A program made the position numbers and the translations under genes. From Syntrophomonadaceae bacterium (GTDB lineage Bacteria > Bacillota > Dethiobacteria > DTU022), in the NCBI GenBank assembly GCA_007130825.1, contig SLRT01000044.1:1-32704 (forward strand): DNA of 32,704 nt, written 5' to 3'. The notes under the pieces were generated by a model. It did not search any database. It saw only the letters and a list, made by a program, of their open reading frames with translations, and had not been told where the DNA came from. Positions 9,703 through 18,524 of the stretch are shown piece by piece (within the stretch, counting starts at the first letter, position 1; every line of letters begins with the position of its first letter).

Positions 9703-9801
9703 ATACGGGGTCCGGAATTATGCACCGCACCCCGCATGAACTGTTCAAGCCTTCCTTGCAATAGCGATATTTTAACTTGTTACAAGATAACCGCTATTGC
9801 A
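9703..9801 (-). promoter_or_regulatory. Two intergenic hairpins between livK and livH (candidate mRNA-stabilizing/processing element)
   Basis: Inverted repeats TGCAATAGCG(9757-9766)/CGCTATTGCA(9792-9801) and ATACGGGGTCCGG(9703-9715)/CCGCACCCCGCAT(9725-9737, two mismatches, one a GU in RNA); no T-tract. Confidence 0.55.
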
Positions 9802-9843
9802 GGTCGATCAAGGTGCTGCCTTTCTAAACCAGTTTATTCCTTG

Positions 9844-11112
9844 CTACTCTCCACGAACCTCCATGATTTCTTCCACCGGTGGCATGATTTTTTCCCCATC
9901 GAGCATCGTAATATCGGTAGAGATAAGGTACGGTTTGTCCGGATGCTCTGCTGTTTTGCCGATGAAGAATGGGTGGATTAGCTGGTTATCATATTCACGC
10001 ATAGTGATCGGGCCAACCGGGCTATCGATAGTCAGGCCGGACAATGCCTCTGCAAAAGCTTCTCCGTCAAGGCTTCCCGCTTCGCGAAATGCCTCGGCAA
10101 TCAGGTGAGCAGTGATGTAACCGTTATAACCAACGAAGTTGGGATAACGTTCATACTCCTCGTAGAACATTTCCGCAAAAGCAAGGTTTTCCTCTGTTTC
10201 AGGATAGTAATAGTGGTATGAGCTGCTGCCGTACATACCTTCCGGAGCTTCATCGCCTAACGCCGAGAGAGCTGCGTGATCGGTGCCGATATGGAGATAG
10301 ACTTCCATCTCATCGGTTAACTCAGCATCACCTATAGCTTTGGTCAGAGGAATCTGGTCCGCGCCGCCGGGTGCAGCCACCACCACTTCAGGATCAGCGC
10401 CCCGGATAGAGCTGATATACGGTGTAAAATCAGCTTCACCCACCGGCCAGTAAGTTTCCAGCACTACTTCGGCATCCGGCCTCAGCTCCTGGAATGTATC
10501 CCAGAAACGGGTGATAATAGCATGGCCGAATTCAAAATCGCTTCCCACCAGCGCATAGCGGGTATAAGGAAGCTCCGCCAGAAAGTTAGCGGCAGCCCGT
10601 CCGCTAATTCGCGTATTGGGCACCACGCTAAAAACATAGGAATGACCGGCTTCGCCGGTAATCTGTTCACTTTGGGCAGCCCATGTGATCATCGGCACCT
10701 GCTCTTCACGAACATACTCGGAAACCGCCAGGGCGGAAGCGCTGCTCATAAACCCGCACAGCACATCCACTTCTTCACGGGTTACCAGCTCCCGTGCCCA
10801 GCTGAGGGCCTGATCCGGTGCAAACTCTTCATCCCGGGTGACAAACTCCATCTCTACTCCATGTATGCCTTCTTCATTTATTTCCTTTAAAGCCAGCTCG
10901 AAAGCATCCAGGGCGTCATAGGTATAGACGGTAGGCGGCCCCGTGTAGGTATCCACAATACCGACTTTAATGTTTCGCTCAAAAACAGCCTCTTCCGGAT
11001 CATCCGGCGGCGGCTCCGCCGGTTCCGGATCTTCACAACCACCTAAAACCAGGGCGGTTAAAAGCAACATCATCACTAGAAACAAGCTAATGGCAAACCT
11101 GTTTTTTTTCAT
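9844..11112 (-). CDS. livK: HAAT-family ABC transporter substrate-binding lipoprotein, LivK type
   Basis: Lipobox LVLGGC; acidic/proline-rich linker; periplasmic-binding fold VGIVDTYTGPPTVYTYDALDAFELALKEIN; flanked by permease genes. Confidence 0.87.
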   Translation of the reverse strand: MKKNRFAISLFLVMMLLLTALVLGGCEDPEPAEPPPDDPEEAVFERNIKVGIVDTYTGPPTVYTYDALDAFELALKEINEEGIHGVEMEFVTRDEEFAPDQALSWARELVTREEVDVLCGFMSSASALAVSEYVREEQVPMITWAAQSEQITGEAGHSYVFSVVPNTRISGRAAANFLAELPYTRYALVGSDFEFGHAIITRFWDTFQELRPDAEVVLETYWPVGEADFTPYISSIRGADPEVVVAAPGGADQIPLTKAIGDAELTDEMEVYLHIGTDHAALSALGDEAPEGMYGSSSYHYYYPETEENLAFAEMFYEEYERYPNFVGYNGYITAHLIAEAFREAGSLDGEAFAEALSGLTIDSPVGPITMREYDNQLIHPFFIGKTAEHPDKPYLISTDITMLDGEKIMPPVEEIMEVRGE

Positions 11113-11211
11113 TAAATTGTTACCCCCTTTTTGATAAACAGATATGGGTTTTCAACTGACAATACCAACTATCAACGACACTCTTTTCCGATAAACCAGA
11201 TCAGTACTATT

Positions 11212-12483
11212 TTAAGCGTTGTTATCCCCCCCTTCTGCTGAATTATGGTAGTACTGCATCGTCGCATCCTTGTAGACAACCACCCGGGCCCCGTGCCCGT
11301 GCTTGTCCTGTAAAAGCGCAAGCACTTCCGGCCACTCGCTGCATTCATGGAGTCGGCGGAAAAGACCGAACCTTTGCCCCGGAGAAGGAGACAAGAGAAT
11401 GCCCCGGTCAATATTAGCAGGAAATATTGCTTCACCGGGCCAAAGACTGCCACCAAAGTTATCTCCATGTTGTCCCATTAGATAATGAACCACCTGCCCC
11501 GCAGGACAATCAACTGCTAACACCAGGTCTCCACCACTGGTTTTCAAGGATGTCGAACCTAAGAGCAATGCGATCAGAGCCTCGCTGGACTTGGCATTGG
11601 CATTAGCGATGACAATGTCTGCATTCCCGTAATATTTTGTTTTGTACAGTTCCCGGGCCATTTCCACCCCCTTACTGTGGGCTGCCAACGGATGCCCGGC
11701 TACCATCTCCACGGCCCGCAAACGGCTATTGGGCAGTATGTCGATTTTAAAATCAAAGCCGGTCAACCTTACAGCATCTTCTATATCTTCAGCCGTGCTG
11801 CTGTTAGCAGGATCCCCTAAATTACCCAACCGGCCCACCCGCCTCTTTTGGAAGTCAGCAATTATCCTGGCATGGTTCCCGCGAACAGATTCCATGGAAG
11901 ACACACCGGGGAACATTATTTTACCCCCTCCGCTAAAACCATTAAATGGATGGGGAATAATACTACCGATACCTATCTTCAGGTCCGCACTCAAAACCTC
12001 GTCGTTTATATATAAAGGGAGGCCGGAACGGGTAACCCCAACATAACTGCAGTTCTCGTAAGGATTGTGGTTGTAAACAGGATAACGACGCACTAGATCA
12101 GAACCCAGCTTCTTAGTAAAATCAATAAGCGTGTTGGCTCCGTGGGTGCCCAGGGCTGCCACAAAAGATATTTTGTCCTCTGCAACACCTCCGCCCCTGG
12201 TTAACTGTTCTACTACCAGCGGAGCCACGGCGGCAACATCTGTCGGGCGAGAAAGGTCGTCAAATATAATTACCGCTTTTTTACCCCGACTGGCTAACTG
12301 GTCTAAGGGGGGTGAATCAATTGGTTCCATCAGCCGCTGCTGCAGATCGTCACTGGAAAGAGGCTTCCTTGTATCGGCGGGGATATCGGCAAAATCGACA
12401 TGCCAATCTGAAGGCAATCGTAACTCCAACTCTTTCTCATTGAACCAGGCACCATGGGGAAGACGAAACGTATGCTTGTTCAC
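11212..12483 (-). CDS. LarA/DUF2088 family protein (nickel-pincer-type racemase/epimerase superfamily), GTG start
   Basis: IIFDDLSRPTD; AALGTHGAN; IIPHPFNGFSGGGKIMFPGVSSMESVRGNHARI; GTG start with GGAG 9 nt upstream. Confidence 0.85.
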   Translation of the reverse strand: MNKHTFRLPHGAWFNEKELELRLPSDWHVDFADIPADTRKPLSSDDLQQRLMEPIDSPPLDQLASRGKKAVIIFDDLSRPTDVAAVAPLVVEQLTRGGGVAEDKISFVAALGTHGANTLIDFTKKLGSDLVRRYPVYNHNPYENCSYVGVTRSGLPLYINDEVLSADLKIGIGSIIPHPFNGFSGGGKIMFPGVSSMESVRGNHARIIADFQKRRVGRLGNLGDPANSSTAEDIEDAVRLTGFDFKIDILPNSRLRAVEMVAGHPLAAHSKGVEMARELYKTKYYGNADIVIANANAKSSEALIALLLGSTSLKTSGGDLVLAVDCPAGQVVHYLMGQHGDNFGGSLWPGEAIFPANIDRGILLSPSPGQRFGLFRRLHECSEWPEVLALLQDKHGHGARVVVYKDATMQYYHNSAEGGDNNA

Positions 12484-12529
12484 CAGTTTATACTCCTACA
12501 TATTTATGCTTTTTATGTCAATCAGAAAA

Positions 12530-13273
12530 TCAGTGTTTAGCTTCCTGAAACTTGCGGTAATACTTCTGATAATTGAGACAAAAATCATCCAGGTCTTCAA
12601 GAGTCATTTTCCGGGCCTTCTCACTCTCACGTTCTTTGACAGCCTCATAAATTTGATTGTGCAACTCCAAGATGTAATTCTTGTCTAGTTGGATCGATTC
12701 AATGGTAAACAAATCAAAGTAACTTAGCACCAGCTTCCGCAGCGCCTGAATTATAAAATAAAGAACTGTATTCTTGGAAGCTCCGACCATCGCCTTATGA
12801 AACTCGTAGTTGCCTTGGAAAAAAACTTCAATTACCTTACCGGAACGGCGCATAACTGTCAGCGCCCGCAGCATTGCTTTTAAATCTTCTTCGGTCCGAT
12901 TAAGTGCCGCCATCTCCGCAGCAGCGCTTTCTACCACTTTTCGTGCGTCCATATACTGGTCAAAACTAACTTGGTGCAACTGCATGATCAGACCCAAACT
13001 ATCAACTATAATATCCGGCTTTACCTGATTGACAAAACGGCCACCTTTTTGTCCTAATACCGTGCGAATCAAGCCCAAAGCTTCAAGTTCCCGCAACCCC
13101 TCACGGACTGCAGAACGCCCAATACCCAGGCGATAGCAAAGGTCGTTTTCACTGGGCAACCGATCTCCCGGCTTGGTAGCCCCCGAAATAATTTCTTCCT
13201 TAATGGAATTAAAAACATGTTGATATGCAAAAGATTTCTTGTATGTCTTCAGTCGTGGAAATTCATTTTCCAT
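12530..13273 (-). CDS. GntR-family transcriptional regulator, FadR/FCD subfamily
   Basis: N-terminal wHTH GDRLPSENDLCYRLGIGRSAVREGLRELEALGLI; C-terminal FCD-like helical domain with RKVVESAAAEMAA... and NYEFHKAMV. Confidence 0.9.
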   Translation of the reverse strand: MENEFPRLKTYKKSFAYQHVFNSIKEEIISGATKPGDRLPSENDLCYRLGIGRSAVREGLRELEALGLIRTVLGQKGGRFVNQVKPDIIVDSLGLIMQLHQVSFDQYMDARKVVESAAAEMAALNRTEEDLKAMLRALTVMRRSGKVIEVFFQGNYEFHKAMVGASKNTVLYFIIQALRKLVLSYFDLFTIESIQLDKNYILELHNQIYEAVKERESEKARKMTLEDLDDFCLNYQKYYRKFQEAKH

Positions 13274-13368
13274 GTTGGTTCTTTCACCTCATTTTATAAG
13301 GTTACGGGCTATCAGAGCCCGTGATCCAGACAACTTAAGCATGGAAAATCAGTGGAGATAACGTCTTA

Positions 13369-13412
13369 TTGTATGACATTAAAATGCTAACACTTGCAAA
13401 TAATTCTGTCAA
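13369..13412 (-). promoter_or_regulatory. sigma-A-type promoter of the fadR-larA-liv-glcD operon with overlapping FCD-GntR-like operator
   Basis: TTGACA (13407-13412) - 17 bp - TAGCAT (13384-13389); ATGTCATACAA (13369-13379) contains GT-N3-AC, at the predicted +1. Confidence 0.65.
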
Positions 13413-13845
13413 GTTTTCAATAAATATTTATTGGCAAACTAATAAATATTTCTAAAAACAGGGTGGTGTCTTTTCAGTTGCGAATCCTAGTGCTCGCTAG
13501 TAAAGCAGTATGAAATCGAAAATCTCTCCGGATTGTAATATTTGTCAGATCATTTGGCGGGTATATTAAATTATATAAGGAAGATATTGTTTCTTAAAAA
13601 ATTTTTCCAACTAAAACCTGTAAAATACACACTGGATGGGTCACTAAAACAACGTGTCTTTTAACATAAAATATTTACCGTTGTATTTAGCTAATTTCCC
13701 CCGCATGCGGGTATGATCATAAAGATCTTTTACCTGTGATAGGTATGCCGGCAAAATCGGTGGCTGTTCCCGGGGGGAGGATATTAAGTGTACTCTTTAA
13801 AGTGATGGAAGCTAAATATAAAAAAGCTATTTCATCGAAGCTAAT

Positions 13846-15243
13846 TCATCGAAGACGGTTGATTATTTCCCGGGCTGCCAAAACACCGGTCGCCGAGGCC
13901 TGAACCAGGCCCCTGGTAATACCGGCTCCATCACCTACCGCAAACAAGTTCTTAATGCCGGTTTCCAGCTGATGGCTTAAGTTAAGCCGGTATGAATAAA
14001 ATTTAACTTCCACACCATATAAAAGGGTGTGCCTTGAATTAACCCCGGGAGCCAACTTATCCAGGGCTTCCAGCATCTCAATGATTCCAAGCAGATAGCG
14101 ATACGGTAACACTAAACTTAAATCTCCTGGTGTAGCTTCTTTTAATGTAGGCCAAACCAATCCCCGTTTAATGCGTTCTGGTGTGGACCGCCGCCCTCCG
14201 AGCAGATCTCCCAGGCGCTGAACAATCACCCCGTCACCTAGCATATTAGCCAGGCTGGCTATATAGCGGCCATAACGAATCGGTTCGGTAAACGGTTCGG
14301 TAAATGTTTTGCTTACCAGCAGGGCAAAATTTGTGTTATCAGACTTTGTTGCGGCAAAACTGTGTCCGTTGACAGTAAGCAGTCCTTCATTATTTTCGGT
14401 TACAACAACCCCATAAGGATTCATGCAAAAAGTGCGGATCCGGTCATCAAATTGAGTGGTAAAATAGACTAACTTCGACTCATAGATCTTTTTGGTCAGC
14501 TTTTCCATAATCACGGCCGGAACTTCAACCCTGACCCCGATATCAACGGGATTGTTCGAACCCTTTAATCCAAGTTGTTTAGATTGACGATAGATCCAAT
14601 CAGCGCCGATCCTACCGGGACCGCAAATCACATGGTCGGCATAATACTCTTCACCCGAAGCTAACCTGATACCCTTTATGGCCCTGTCTTCGCAAAGTAG
14701 TTCTTCCACTGTCGAATTCATCAACAGGTCTACACTGTCCTGGAGGGCATCATACATATTTTTAAGAATTCGGTAACAATTTTCGGTGCCCAGGTGTCTT
14801 ATTTTTGCCGGGATTAAGCTAAGACCTGCTGCTGCTGACAGCCGTTCCATTTCTTTTATCGCTTCTAAATCAGTCCCATAAATTTCTTCAGTGGCCCCAA
14901 ATGAAAGGTAGGTCTGATCAACTTCTTCAATCAGGTTTTTAACAAAATCACGGCTGGCAAACTCTTCCAGCAACCCGCCAAACGCGGCGGTTAAGGTAAG
15001 TTTCCCGTCGCTAAAAGCTCCGGCCCCGCCCCATCCGCAGGTAATGGCACAGGGATCGCAGCGCAAGCAGCGGCCATACTCTTGTTGTGTTTTACAACGG
15101 CGCTTTTCAAGGGGGGCCCCTTTATCAATGATCAATACGCTAGCACTGCTTTTTGCTGTCAGTTCCATGGCAGCAAATATGCCGGCCGGACCGGCACCGA
15201 TAATAATAACGTCGTACTTAGCTGTTGAGATCACAGGCTTCAC
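13846..15243 (-). CDS. FAD-dependent dehydrogenase of the COG2509 type, uncharacterized
   Basis: YDVIIIGAGPAGIFAAMELT; EYGRCLRCDPCAITCGWGGAGAFSDGKLTLT; C-terminal NLFAVGDGAGITRGLVQASATG. Confidence 0.85.
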   Translation of the reverse strand: MKPVISTAKYDVIIIGAGPAGIFAAMELTAKSSASVLIIDKGAPLEKRRCKTQQEYGRCLRCDPCAITCGWGGAGAFSDGKLTLTAAFGGLLEEFASRDFVKNLIEEVDQTYLSFGATEEIYGTDLEAIKEMERLSAAAGLSLIPAKIRHLGTENCYRILKNMYDALQDSVDLLMNSTVEELLCEDRAIKGIRLASGEEYYADHVICGPGRIGADWIYRQSKQLGLKGSNNPVDIGVRVEVPAVIMEKLTKKIYESKLVYFTTQFDDRIRTFCMNPYGVVVTENNEGLLTVNGHSFAATKSDNTNFALLVSKTFTEPFTEPIRYGRYIASLANMLGDGVIVQRLGDLLGGRRSTPERIKRGLVWPTLKEATPGDLSLVLPYRYLLGIIEMLEALDKLAPGVNSRHTLLYGVEVKFYSYRLNLSHQLETGIKNLFAVGDGAGITRGLVQASATGVLAAREIINRLR

Positions 15244-16586
15244 CCCTCTTGTGTAGATGGTTCCCGGGTTATATTGGCAAATTTTGTATAACGATCGAGA
15301 AAATAAAGTTCTACTACCCCGGTGGGCCCGTTTCGCTGCTTGGCAATACTGATCTCAGCAATATTTCCCTTCTCAGAATCTCGATTATAGTATGCCTCAC
15401 GGTAGATAAACATAACCAGGTCAGCATTGGCTTCAATACCGCCGGACTCCATCAGGTCGCTGAGGATGGGACGGCGCCCCGGCCTTTTTTCCACCTCTCT
15501 GCTGAGCTGAGATAGCGCTAATACCGGAACATTTAGTTCCTTGGCTAAAGCTTTTAAGGATCTTGAAATCTCTGAGAGTTCCTGCTGACGGCTCTCTGAG
15601 CGACTGAAACCGCGCATTAACTGCAGGTAATCGACAAAAACGGCCTGCAACCCTTTTTCCGCTTTTAATCGTCGCGCCTTAGCTCTTACTTCCATCACGG
15701 AAAGAGAAGCGCTATCGTCAATAAAAAGCGGAGATTCACTTAACGGACCTACCGCCCTGGTCAACTTCTGCCATTCATCCTGGGAAAGAGATCCCCGGCG
15801 CATATTCTGAGCATCGATTTGCGCTTCAGCGCACAGTAAGCGCTGAGCCAACTGCTCTTTGGACATCTCCATGCTAAAAAAAGCAGTAGGTTTTTTATCT
15901 TTGACTGCAATTTGATGAGCCATGTTTAAGGCAAGGGTTGTTTTTCCCATACTCGGCCGGGCAGCAACAATAACCAGGTCGGAATCTTGAAGACCAAAGC
16001 ACATCCGATCCAGATCAGCGAAGCCGGTCGGCAGACCGGTTATCCCTTTTTTCTCATCATAAAGTTTTTCGATGCGATCAAAAGCCTGGACGAGCACATC
16101 TTTTAAAGGAGCAAAACCCTGCTGCTTGCCACGACGCCCTATTTCAAAAACAAGTTGTTCCGCTTCATCCAAAAATTCATCCACATTATGCGGTGAGTCA
16201 TAACTTCTTGTAACAATGCCAGTGGCTGCCTGGATAAGGGAACGCAAAATTGATTTTTCCCTGACTATTTGAGAGTGATACTGCACATTCGCAGCGGTGG
16301 GTACAGAATTGGCCAGTGTAACCAAATATGAACGGCCGCCGACATCTTCGAGACACTGGTTGCTTTGCAGCTCTTCTGAAAGGGTAACCAGGTCTACCGG
16401 TTCACCCTTTTCGCTTAAAGAAATGATCCCGGAAAATATTTTTTGGTGAGCAGTACTGTAGAAGTCTTCTTCAACCAGTAATTCTGCAGCAGCATAAATT
16501 GCTTCCTTATCAATGACCATCGAACCAAGCACAGACTGCTCGGCCTCTTTACTTTGCGGAGGAACTCTGTCACTAATAACGTTCAA
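15240..16586 (-). CDS. dnaB: Replicative DNA helicase
   Basis: RVPPQSKEAEQSVLGSM; Walker A AARPSMGKTTLALNMA; FVDYLQLM; LSQLSREVEKRPGRRPILSDLMESGGIEANAD. Confidence 0.97.
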   Translation of the reverse strand: MNVISDRVPPQSKEAEQSVLGSMVIDKEAIYAAAELLVEEDFYSTAHQKIFSGIISLSEKGEPVDLVTLSEELQSNQCLEDVGGRSYLVTLANSVPTAANVQYHSQIVREKSILRSLIQAATGIVTRSYDSPHNVDEFLDEAEQLVFEIGRRGKQQGFAPLKDVLVQAFDRIEKLYDEKKGITGLPTGFADLDRMCFGLQDSDLVIVAARPSMGKTTLALNMAHQIAVKDKKPTAFFSMEMSKEQLAQRLLCAEAQIDAQNMRRGSLSQDEWQKLTRAVGPLSESPLFIDDSASLSVMEVRAKARRLKAEKGLQAVFVDYLQLMRGFSRSESRQQELSEISRSLKALAKELNVPVLALSQLSREVEKRPGRRPILSDLMESGGIEANADLVMFIYREAYYNRDSEKGNIAEISIAKQRNGPTGVVELYFLDRYTKFANITREPSTQEG

Positions 16587-16612
16587 TTGCAGCTGCCTCC
16601 TTTCACCAAAAT

Positions 16613-17059
16613 TTAGGCCTCTTTTTCCACCCTTATTACTATCTCCGCTTTAATTCCCGGGTGCAGTTTAACAACTGAAGAATGCTCGCCAATACTTTTA
16701 ATCGGTTCGGCTATATCGATGTTTTTTTTGTCCACCTGGAAGCCATTCTCAGCTAGTTTGGAAGCAACATCAGCAGGGGTTACCGATCCAAACAGGCGCC
16801 CTCCCTCGCCAGCCTGCATTTCAAAAACCAATGCCATACCGTTTAGCTTTTCAGCGATTGCCTGAGCCTGTTCTTCCTGCTGGCGATTAATCATTTCTTC
16901 TTTCTCCTGGCGCTGTTTCCATTCCCGCAGTTTCTCCGGTGTAGCTTTTACAGCTAATCCCCGGGGCAGGAGATGGTTACGAGCATAGCCCGGGGCCACA
17001 TCCTTCAATTCCCCCTTTTTCCCCAGGTTTGGCACATCTTCTTGTAGTATTATCTGCAT
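16613..17059 (-). CDS. rplI: 50S ribosomal protein L9; ATG at 17059 preferred
   Basis: MQIILQEDVPNLGKKGELKDVAPGYARNHLLPRGLAVKAT; GGAGAGG SD upstream of ATG 17059. Confidence 0.96.
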   Translation of the reverse strand: MQIILQEDVPNLGKKGELKDVAPGYARNHLLPRGLAVKATPEKLREWKQRQEKEEMINRQQEEQAQAIAEKLNGMALVFEMQAGEGGRLFGSVTPADVASKLAENGFQVDKKNIDIAEPIKSIGEHSSVVKLHPGIKAEIVIRVEKEA

Positions 17060-17242
17060 ATCAAGACCTCTCCTTTCCGTCAACTAGAAATAAGCTATTG
17101 CTATTGACTTGATCAGCATTTGCAAGATATTTTAGTCGAGCAAAATAGATTCGTTCTTTACTTCGTTCTTAACTAAGCAAGCACTATACCAAGTAAGTAC
17201 ATTATAAATACATTCTCTTTCTATACTTCTTACTCCTGCAAA

Positions 17243-17278
17243 TTAAAAACGGTGTCCGGTATTTTTCCCGACACCGTT
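17243..17278 (-). terminator. Rho-independent terminator downstream of rpsR
   Basis: Minus-strand AACGGTGTCGGGAAAAATACCGGACACCGTTTTTAATTT: stem about 11 bp with one mismatch, then T-rich tail. Confidence 0.85.
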
Positions 17279-17306
17279 ATAAATAAACCATTTGTTACGG
17301 TTTTGT

Positions 17307-17537
17307 TTACTCCGTGGTAAAGGGAAGCAGGGCCATGATCCTGGCTCTTTTTATAGCCCGAGTCAATTGGCGTTGATGCCTGGCGCAGTTTCCTGAAATT
17401 CGACGCGGGAGCACTTTTCCCCTTTCGGTAACAAAACGCTTCAGCTTTTCATATTCCTTGTAATCTATATTTTCAACTTTATCCACACAGTAGCTGCAGA
17501 TTTTTTTCTTCGGTTTCCTGCCTCTGTCACGTCTCAT
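17307..17537 (-). CDS. rpsR: 30S ribosomal protein S18
   Basis: [64 protein letters not shown]. Confidence 0.97.
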   Translation of the reverse strand: MRRDRGRKPKKKICSYCVDKVENIDYKEYEKLKRFVTERGKVLPRRISGNCARHQRQLTRAIKRARIMALLPFTTE

Positions 17538-17555
17538 TTAATCACCCTCCTTCCA

Positions 17556-17963
17556 CTAAAAAGGAACATCATCTCCACTGATTTCTACATCATCAACACT
17601 CTGGCTGTCTAAATCAGCCGAACTTGATTGATCGGAACCGCTGGGCCTTTCGAGAAAACGAACATCATTGGCTATAATATCTGCCGCTTTACGCCTGATT
17701 CCCTGGCGATCATCATAAGAACGGATTTGCAACCGGCCGCTGACCGCGGCTAAACTTCCCTTCTTAAGATAATTCGCACAATTTTCAGCTAATTTCCGCC
17801 AGGTAACAATATCAATAAAATCAGTTTCTTTTTCTCCCTGTTGATTGGTAAAAGGGCGGTCAACAGCCAGCCTAAACTTAGCTATCGGTACACCGCTTCC
17901 TGCCGTATAGCGTAATTCCGGATCATCAGTCAAGCGACCGATTAATACAACCTGATTTAACAT
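17556..17963 (-). CDS. ssb: Single-stranded DNA-binding protein
   Basis: [38 protein letters not shown]...; acidic C-terminal tail ending DDVPF; supplied ORF extends to 17993. Confidence 0.95.
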   Translation of the reverse strand: MLNQVVLIGRLTDDPELRYTAGSGVPIAKFRLAVDRPFTNQQGEKETDFIDIVTWRKLAENCANYLKKGSLAAVSGRLQIRSYDDRQGIRRKAADIIANDVRFLERPSGSDQSSSADLDSQSVDDVEISGDDVPF

Positions 17964-17985
17964 GGTTAGATAATCCTCCCGGTTT

Positions 17986-18423
17986 TTATTCACTCATAGT
18001 TTCTTCTGCCGGCGGATCTTCAGAACTCACAGGCTCGGCCGGATCAGCGTTCTCCTGATCCATTTGATCGGTTTCAGAAGCGGAAACCGGAGCCTCTGTT
18101 TCTACCGCTTTTTCAGCAACGGCTGAATCATATTCTTCTTCTTCAATACGGACAATTAAAAAGCGAAGAACCGCATCATTTACCTTGAAAAAATGTTCTA
18201 TTTCCGGAATTATGCTTCCTTTACCGCTGAAGTAAACTAAGTAGTAATGACCTTCTACGAATTTCTCAATTTCATAGGCCAACCGGCGTTTACGCCAGTC
18301 AACGACCTTGTCAACTGTACCGTCGTACCTGGTAATGGTTTCCTTTAAGCCATTCAATACTTCTTCGTGATCTTCTTTCTCCATATCCGGAGTAATCACG
18401 AGCATTAATTCATAAAGCCCCAT
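17986..18423 (-). CDS. rpsF: 30S ribosomal protein S6 with extended acidic C-terminal tail
   Basis: [65 protein letters not shown]. Confidence 0.95.
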   Translation of the reverse strand: MGLYELMLVITPDMEKEDHEEVLNGLKETITRYDGTVDKVVDWRKRRLAYEIEKFVEGHYYLVYFSGKGSIIPEIEHFFKVNDAVLRFLIVRIEEEEYDSAVAEKAVETEAPVSASETDQMDQENADPAEPVSSEDPPAEETMSE

Positions 18424-18435
18424 CGTTTATCACCT

Positions 18436-18512
18436 CCCTCTGGTCTAACGGCCCCACTTAAGGAGCAGGGATTTACCTGAAACATAATAGCATAATTAAT
18501 CTTACAAGACAA
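18436..18512 (-). promoter_or_regulatory. rpsF operon promoter and candidate S6:S18-binding leader structure
   Basis: TTGTCT (18507-18512) - 17 bp - TATTAT (18484-18489); leader CCCT GCTCC TTAAGT GGGGC CGTTAGACCAG AGGG with CCGTTA on the 3' side. Confidence 0.6.
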
Positions 18513-18524
18513 GCTAGCGATCAC

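Noticed and set aside
13864-13879. Noc-binding-site-like TATTTCCCGGG
   Set aside because: Right arm ctgcc does not match AAATA; other TTCCCGGG occurrences in the window also lack full dyads
17084-17247. Possible small RNA in the rpsR-rplI gap
   Set aside because: AT-rich, only promoter-like TATAAT motifs and short tcgttctt repeats; no supported structure other than the terminator
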